Assembly: GCA_002404295.1 (NCBI GenBank) | Contig: DHJK01000063.1 | Span: 1 to 9,460, forward strand | Direction of reading: 5' to 3' | Source of the DNA: Legionellales bacterium UBA4722 | Lineage (GTDB): Bacteria > Pseudomonadota > Gammaproteobacteria > DSM-16500 | Length of the DNA stretch: 9,460 nt | Part shown: positions 6,501 to 9,460 of the stretch, piece by piece | How the letters are laid out: each line of letters opens with the position of its first letter | Position numbering within the stretch: position 1 is the first letter of the stretch | Notes under the pieces: model-generated | Told to the model about the DNA's origin: nothing | Database searches by the model: none | The model's input: the letters and a program-made list of their open reading frames with translations, nothing else | Made by a program: the position numbers and the translations under genes

Positions 6501-7868
6501 ATGATCAAAATGCCCTTAGCTGAACTCACCCAACTTTTGGGTAACCCACCCATGGATTCAAACAATGAGTTCCAGGGCATAAGTATTGATAGCCGCACCT
6601 TGCTCCCCGGCAACTTATTTATTGCTATCAAAGGCGAACAATTTGACGGCCATGATTTCGCTGAAAATGCTGCTAAAAATGGCGCCAGCGCTGTCGTGGT
6701 TGACCACCCACTGGATGTATCCATTCCACAAATTCAAGTGCCGGACACACTAGAGGCATTAGGCAAACTAAGCAGCCATTGGCGTGACCGCTTTACCCTC
6801 CCCATCATCGGCGTCACCGGCAGCAATGGCAAAACCACCTTAAAAAACATGATTGCTTCTATTTTGCGCGCAGCCTGTCAAAATAATGTCACCCAAGTAT
6901 TAGCGACCGAAGGCAATCTCAACAACAATATCGGCTTGCCACTTAATTTATTACGTTTAAATGATGAACACAAATATGCCGTCATCGAAATGGGTATGAA
7001 CCATTTTGGTGAAATTGCTTATTTAACGCATTTAACAAAACCACAAGTCGCCGTGATTAACAATGCGGCGGAAGCTCATTTAGAAGGCTTGCATGATATA
7101 GCAGGTGTGGCTCGCGCAAAAGGTGAAATATTCCAAGGATTACAAGAACAAGGCGTTGCTATTCTCAATAGTGACGACGCTCATTTTAGCTATTGGCATG
7201 GTTTAATAGGCAATCATCGCTGTTTAAGTTTTGGTTTAAAGAACACATCCGATGTCACCGCGATTATTAAAGAAAATCAGCTTATAGAATTACAAACACC
7301 CAAAGGTAAAATAAATGTGACATTACCTTTACTAGGCACACACAATGTCATGAATGCCCTTGCCGCAACTGCCGCAACACTCGCTCTTGATATTGATTTA
7401 GTTGCAATCAAACAAGGCTTGGAACACGTGGCATCTGCACCCGGTCGTATGCAATCTTATGTTTTACCTCACGGCACACATATTATTAATGACACTTACA
7501 ATGCCAATCCTTTTTCATTACAGGCTGCAATTAATACCTTAGCCGCTTTCTCTGGCACTAAAATTATGGTACTAGGCGACATGAAAGAATTAGGCACAAA
7601 TGCTGAACAATTACATCAAACATCGGGTGATAAAATACGTACTGCGGGTATAGATTATCTTTTTACACTTGGTAATTTATCTGCACATACCACCGACGCG
7701 TTTGGGATAAACGCAAAACATTTTACAGAATACAAAGAATTAGCCGCTGCACTGCAACCTCATTTAACTCAAGATGTCACCATTCTGATAAAAGGTTCAC
7801 GCTCCATGCGCATGGAACGAATCCTCACAGAAATTATGCCTGATACACATCTTGAACAAGCCCATTAA
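6501..7868 (+). CDS. murF: UDP-N-acetylmuramoyl-tripeptide--D-alanyl-D-alanine ligase
   Basis: MurF adds D-Ala-D-Ala to the UDP-MurNAc-tripeptide in the last cytoplasmic step of peptidoglycan precursor synthesis, using ATP. The three-domain Mur ligase layout is complete at 455 residues. The N-terminal substrate domain has GISIDSRTLLPGNLFIAIKG (26-45). The ATPase domain has the P-loop GVTGSNGKTT (104-113), EGNLNNNIGLPL (137-148), EMGMNHFGEI (163-172), NNAAEAHLEG (187-196) and RAKGEIF (205-211), where Lys207 matches the carbamylated lysine. The C-terminal domain has DTYNANP (331-337), LGDMKELG (358-365) and IKGSRSMRME (430-439). TAAGG (6488-6492) lies 8 nt before the ATG; a second ATG three codons on is less well placed. 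murF usually sits in the dcw cluster with murE and mraY; here it is followed instead by icd, 27 bp downstream. Confidence 0.96.
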   Translation: MIKMPLAELTQLLGNPPMDSNNEFQGISIDSRTLLPGNLFIAIKGEQFDGHDFAENAAKNGASAVVVDHPLDVSIPQIQVPDTLEALGKLSSHWRDRFTLPIIGVTGSNGKTTLKNMIASILRAACQNNVTQVLATEGNLNNNIGLPLNLLRLNDEHKYAVIEMGMNHFGEIAYLTHLTKPQVAVINNAAEAHLEGLHDIAGVARAKGEIFQGLQEQGVAILNSDDAHFSYWHGLIGNHRCLSFGLKNTSDVTAIIKENQLIELQTPKGKINVTLPLLGTHNVMNALAATAATLALDIDLVAIKQGLEHVASAPGRMQSYVLPHGTHIINDTYNANPFSLQAAINTLAAFSGTKIMVLGDMKELGTNAEQLHQTSGDKIRTAGIDYLFTLGNLSAHTTDAFGINAKHFTEYKELAAALQPHLTQDVTILIKGSRSMRMERILTEIMPDTHLEQAH

Positions 7869-7895
7869 ATAATAAATAACGACGAGGAAATAAAC

Positions 7896-9356
7896 ATGTC
7901 ACTCAAAACACCTATTACAATTGCATATGGTGATGGAATTGGTCCTGAAATCATGGCGGCCACCATGAAAATTTTAACGGCAGCGAATGCACCCATTGAA
8001 CCTGAACTGATTGAAGTCGGTGAAAAATTATATTTACAAGGGTTTAGCTCAGGGATACCTGACAGCGCTTGGGAGTCTTTAAAAAGAACTAAAATATTAT
8101 TGAAAGGCCCTATTACCACTCCTCAAGGCGGCGGTTATAAAAGTTTAAATGTGACGTTACGTAAAACATTAGGTTTATTTGCCAATGTACGCCCCGTTTC
8201 TTCTTACGCGCCTTACATTCCCACTTTTCATCCTGATATGGATTTAGTGATTATCCGTGAAAACGAAGAAGGCACCTATGCAGGTATTGAGCATCAACAA
8301 ACAGATGAAGTCTATCAATGTTTAAAACTGGTCACACGTCCTGGGTGTGAACGAATTGTGCATTATGCGTTCGAATATGCGCGTAAATTTAATCGTAAAA
8401 AAGTAACATGCTTGACTAAAGACAATATTATGAAAATGACAGATGGTATTTTTCATCAAGTCTTTAATGAAATTGCACTTGATTATCCTGAAATCCAAAC
8501 AGAACATTATATTATTGATATAGGGACGGCACTCGTGGCTGCAGAACCTGAACGTTTTGATGTGATTGTAACGTCGAATTTGTATGGTGATATTTTGTCA
8601 GACGTTGCGGCACAAATTGCAGGCTCAGTGGGAATGGCAGGTTCTGCAAACGTGGGAAATCACGTTGCAATGTTTGAAGCGATCCATGGCTCAGCACCCA
8701 TGATTGCCGGTAAAAAAATTGCGAATCCATCCGGATTAATTAATGCGTCTATTCAAATGTTGATTCATATTAATCAACCTGAAGTAGCTACGTTAATTGA
8801 AAATGCCTGGTTGAAAACATTGGAAGAAGGGTTTCATACTGCAGATATATATTCAGAAAAATATAGCAAGAAAAAAGCAAATACAGATGAATTTGCAGAT
8901 GCAGTGGTTGCACGTTTAGGACAAAAACCTACACATTTTAAAGCAGTCGAATATAAGCACGATGTGCGCGCAAAAATCGAATGTTATGGCGAGCGTAAAA
9001 AATCAGTCGTTAAAAAAGAATTAGTGGGTGTTGATATTTTCATTGATAACCCGCTGCATACACCTGAAGAACTCGGTGTAAAATTAGCAAAAATCAGTGA
9101 ACAATTGCAATTGATCGTGGTTACCAGCCGAGGTTTAAAAGTATGGCCTAATTGTATGATTGATGCGCCATATGCCCGTCATTGCAGTTGTCGGTTTCAA
9201 GTATCCGCGGATATTAAAAATCTCAAAGCGATTTCACATCAGGATATTATTGCACTGCTACAGCAATTTGAAACGCTTGGATTAGATGTGATAAAGACTG
9301 AAAATCTGTATACGTTTGATGGGAAGTTAGGGTTTTCGTTAGCGCAAGGGCAATAA
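7896..9356 (+). CDS. icd: Isocitrate dehydrogenase, long type (Thermus/Rickettsia-like), probably NAD-preferring
   Basis: The protein belongs to the isocitrate/isopropylmalate dehydrogenase family and should oxidise isocitrate to 2-oxoglutarate in the TCA cycle. Substrate residues are visible: Ser83, Asn85 and Arg89 in YKSLNVTLRK, Arg99, Arg121 and Tyr128 in RENEEGTYAG, Lys175 in TKDN, and metal ligands Asp232 and Asp236 in SNLYGDILSD. GDGIGPE (12-18) is typical of the N-terminus. At 486 residues it has an extra C-terminal domain (about 350-486), known from the Thermus thermophilus and rickettsial enzymes and absent from the 416-residue E. coli Icd. In the cofactor loop EAIHGSAPMIAGKKIANP, Met269-Ile270 stand where E. 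coli has the NADP-binding Lys344-Tyr345, which suggests NAD. GAGGA (7884-7888) lies 7 nt before the ATG. Isopropylmalate dehydrogenase is unlikely, given the SLNVTLRK substrate loop and the C-terminal domain; homoisocitrate dehydrogenase is a less likely alternative. Confidence 0.9.
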   Translation: MSLKTPITIAYGDGIGPEIMAATMKILTAANAPIEPELIEVGEKLYLQGFSSGIPDSAWESLKRTKILLKGPITTPQGGGYKSLNVTLRKTLGLFANVRPVSSYAPYIPTFHPDMDLVIIRENEEGTYAGIEHQQTDEVYQCLKLVTRPGCERIVHYAFEYARKFNRKKVTCLTKDNIMKMTDGIFHQVFNEIALDYPEIQTEHYIIDIGTALVAAEPERFDVIVTSNLYGDILSDVAAQIAGSVGMAGSANVGNHVAMFEAIHGSAPMIAGKKIANPSGLINASIQMLIHINQPEVATLIENAWLKTLEEGFHTADIYSEKYSKKKANTDEFADAVVARLGQKPTHFKAVEYKHDVRAKIECYGERKKSVVKKELVGVDIFIDNPLHTPEELGVKLAKISEQLQLIVVTSRGLKVWPNCMIDAPYARHCSCRFQVSADIKNLKAISHQDIIALLQQFETLGLDVIKTENLYTFDGKLGFSLAQGQ

Positions 9357-9368
9357 GCAAAAAAAAAT

Positions 9369-9391
9369 CGTAACTGTTCTTAACAGTTACG
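9369..9391 (-). terminator. Intrinsic terminator-like hairpin, oriented for the minus strand
   Basis: CGTAACTGTT (9369-9378) and AACAGTTACG (9382-9391) form a perfect 10-bp stem with a 3-nt loop. Nine A residues (9359-9367) lie on its left, which become a U-run after the hairpin only on the minus strand. It would therefore best stop a transcript entering from the right of the window. For icd transcripts it lacks a U-run after the stem (CCGTCGTC) and would be weak. Confidence 0.6.
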
Positions 9392-9460
9392 CCGTCGTCA
9401 TTGCGAGCTGAGCTATCCCCACGAATTTTGCTAAAACCAAAGCCGTCATTGCGAGCGAAG
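9391..9460 (+). repeat. Two direct repeat units, the last cut by the window end
   Basis: GTCATTGCGAGC occurs at 9397-9408 and again within GCCGTCATTGCGAGCGAAG (9442-9460), in the same orientation about 48 bp apart. Both match the left arm of the palindromic elements at 12-189 and 6251-6392. No right arm is seen before the window ends, so the second may be the start of another full element. The rest of 9357-9460 shows no coding potential. Confidence 0.7.

Noticed and set aside
7865..8119. Minus-strand frame of 84 codons opposite the start of icd
   Set aside because: It lies fully antisense to the conserved icd N-terminus and has no family features.
1046..9460. CRISPR array from the recurrent GTCATTGCGAGC units
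   Set aside because: The units are kilobases apart, occur in both orientations, vary in length and lack regular spacers. No cas gene is present.

Overview
The window reads as chromosomal DNA of a gammaproteobacterium, probably host-associated and possibly from the Legionellales/Coxiella-Rickettsiella side. This rests on the PabA sequence, which tracks the enterobacterial enzyme closely, the moderate-to-low GC content, and the density of short palindromic repeats. Taxonomy is an inference only; no rRNA or other marker is present.

Layout from left to right. (a) 1-231 holds no gene but a large near-perfect inverted repeat, and ends in the ribosome binding site of a ParB-family gene (232-1029). 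(b) 1030-1305 is intergenic, with a degenerate repeat copy, a possible promoter and a 16-bp perfect palindrome. It leads into a 564-residue exported protein that I do not recognise (1306-3000). (c) That gene converges on, and overlaps by 18 bp, a minus-strand outer-membrane beta-barrel gene (2983-4119). (d) Upstream of the barrel gene on the same strand are pabA (4211-4813) and pabB (4797-6203), which overlap by 17 bp and together form aminodeoxychorismate synthase for folate synthesis. (e) 6204-6500 is a divergent intergenic region with the second full-length inverted repeat and a good candidate promoter for murF. (f) murF (6501-7868) and a long type II isocitrate dehydrogenase gene (7896-9356) are 27 bp apart and probably co-transcribed. 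(g) 9357-9460 holds a hairpin and two more repeat units, the last cut by the window edge.

Most genes are ordinary housekeeping functions: folate (pabBA), peptidoglycan (murF), the TCA cycle (icd) and DNA partition or organisation (parB). They do not form one pathway. The two parts not explained by standard annotation are the repeat family and the exported 564-residue protein. The repeats fall into two full-length inverted elements, two shortened copies with their own conserved flank, and two single units. The exported protein has glycosyltransferase-like motifs but no secure family. I do not see a complete new system.
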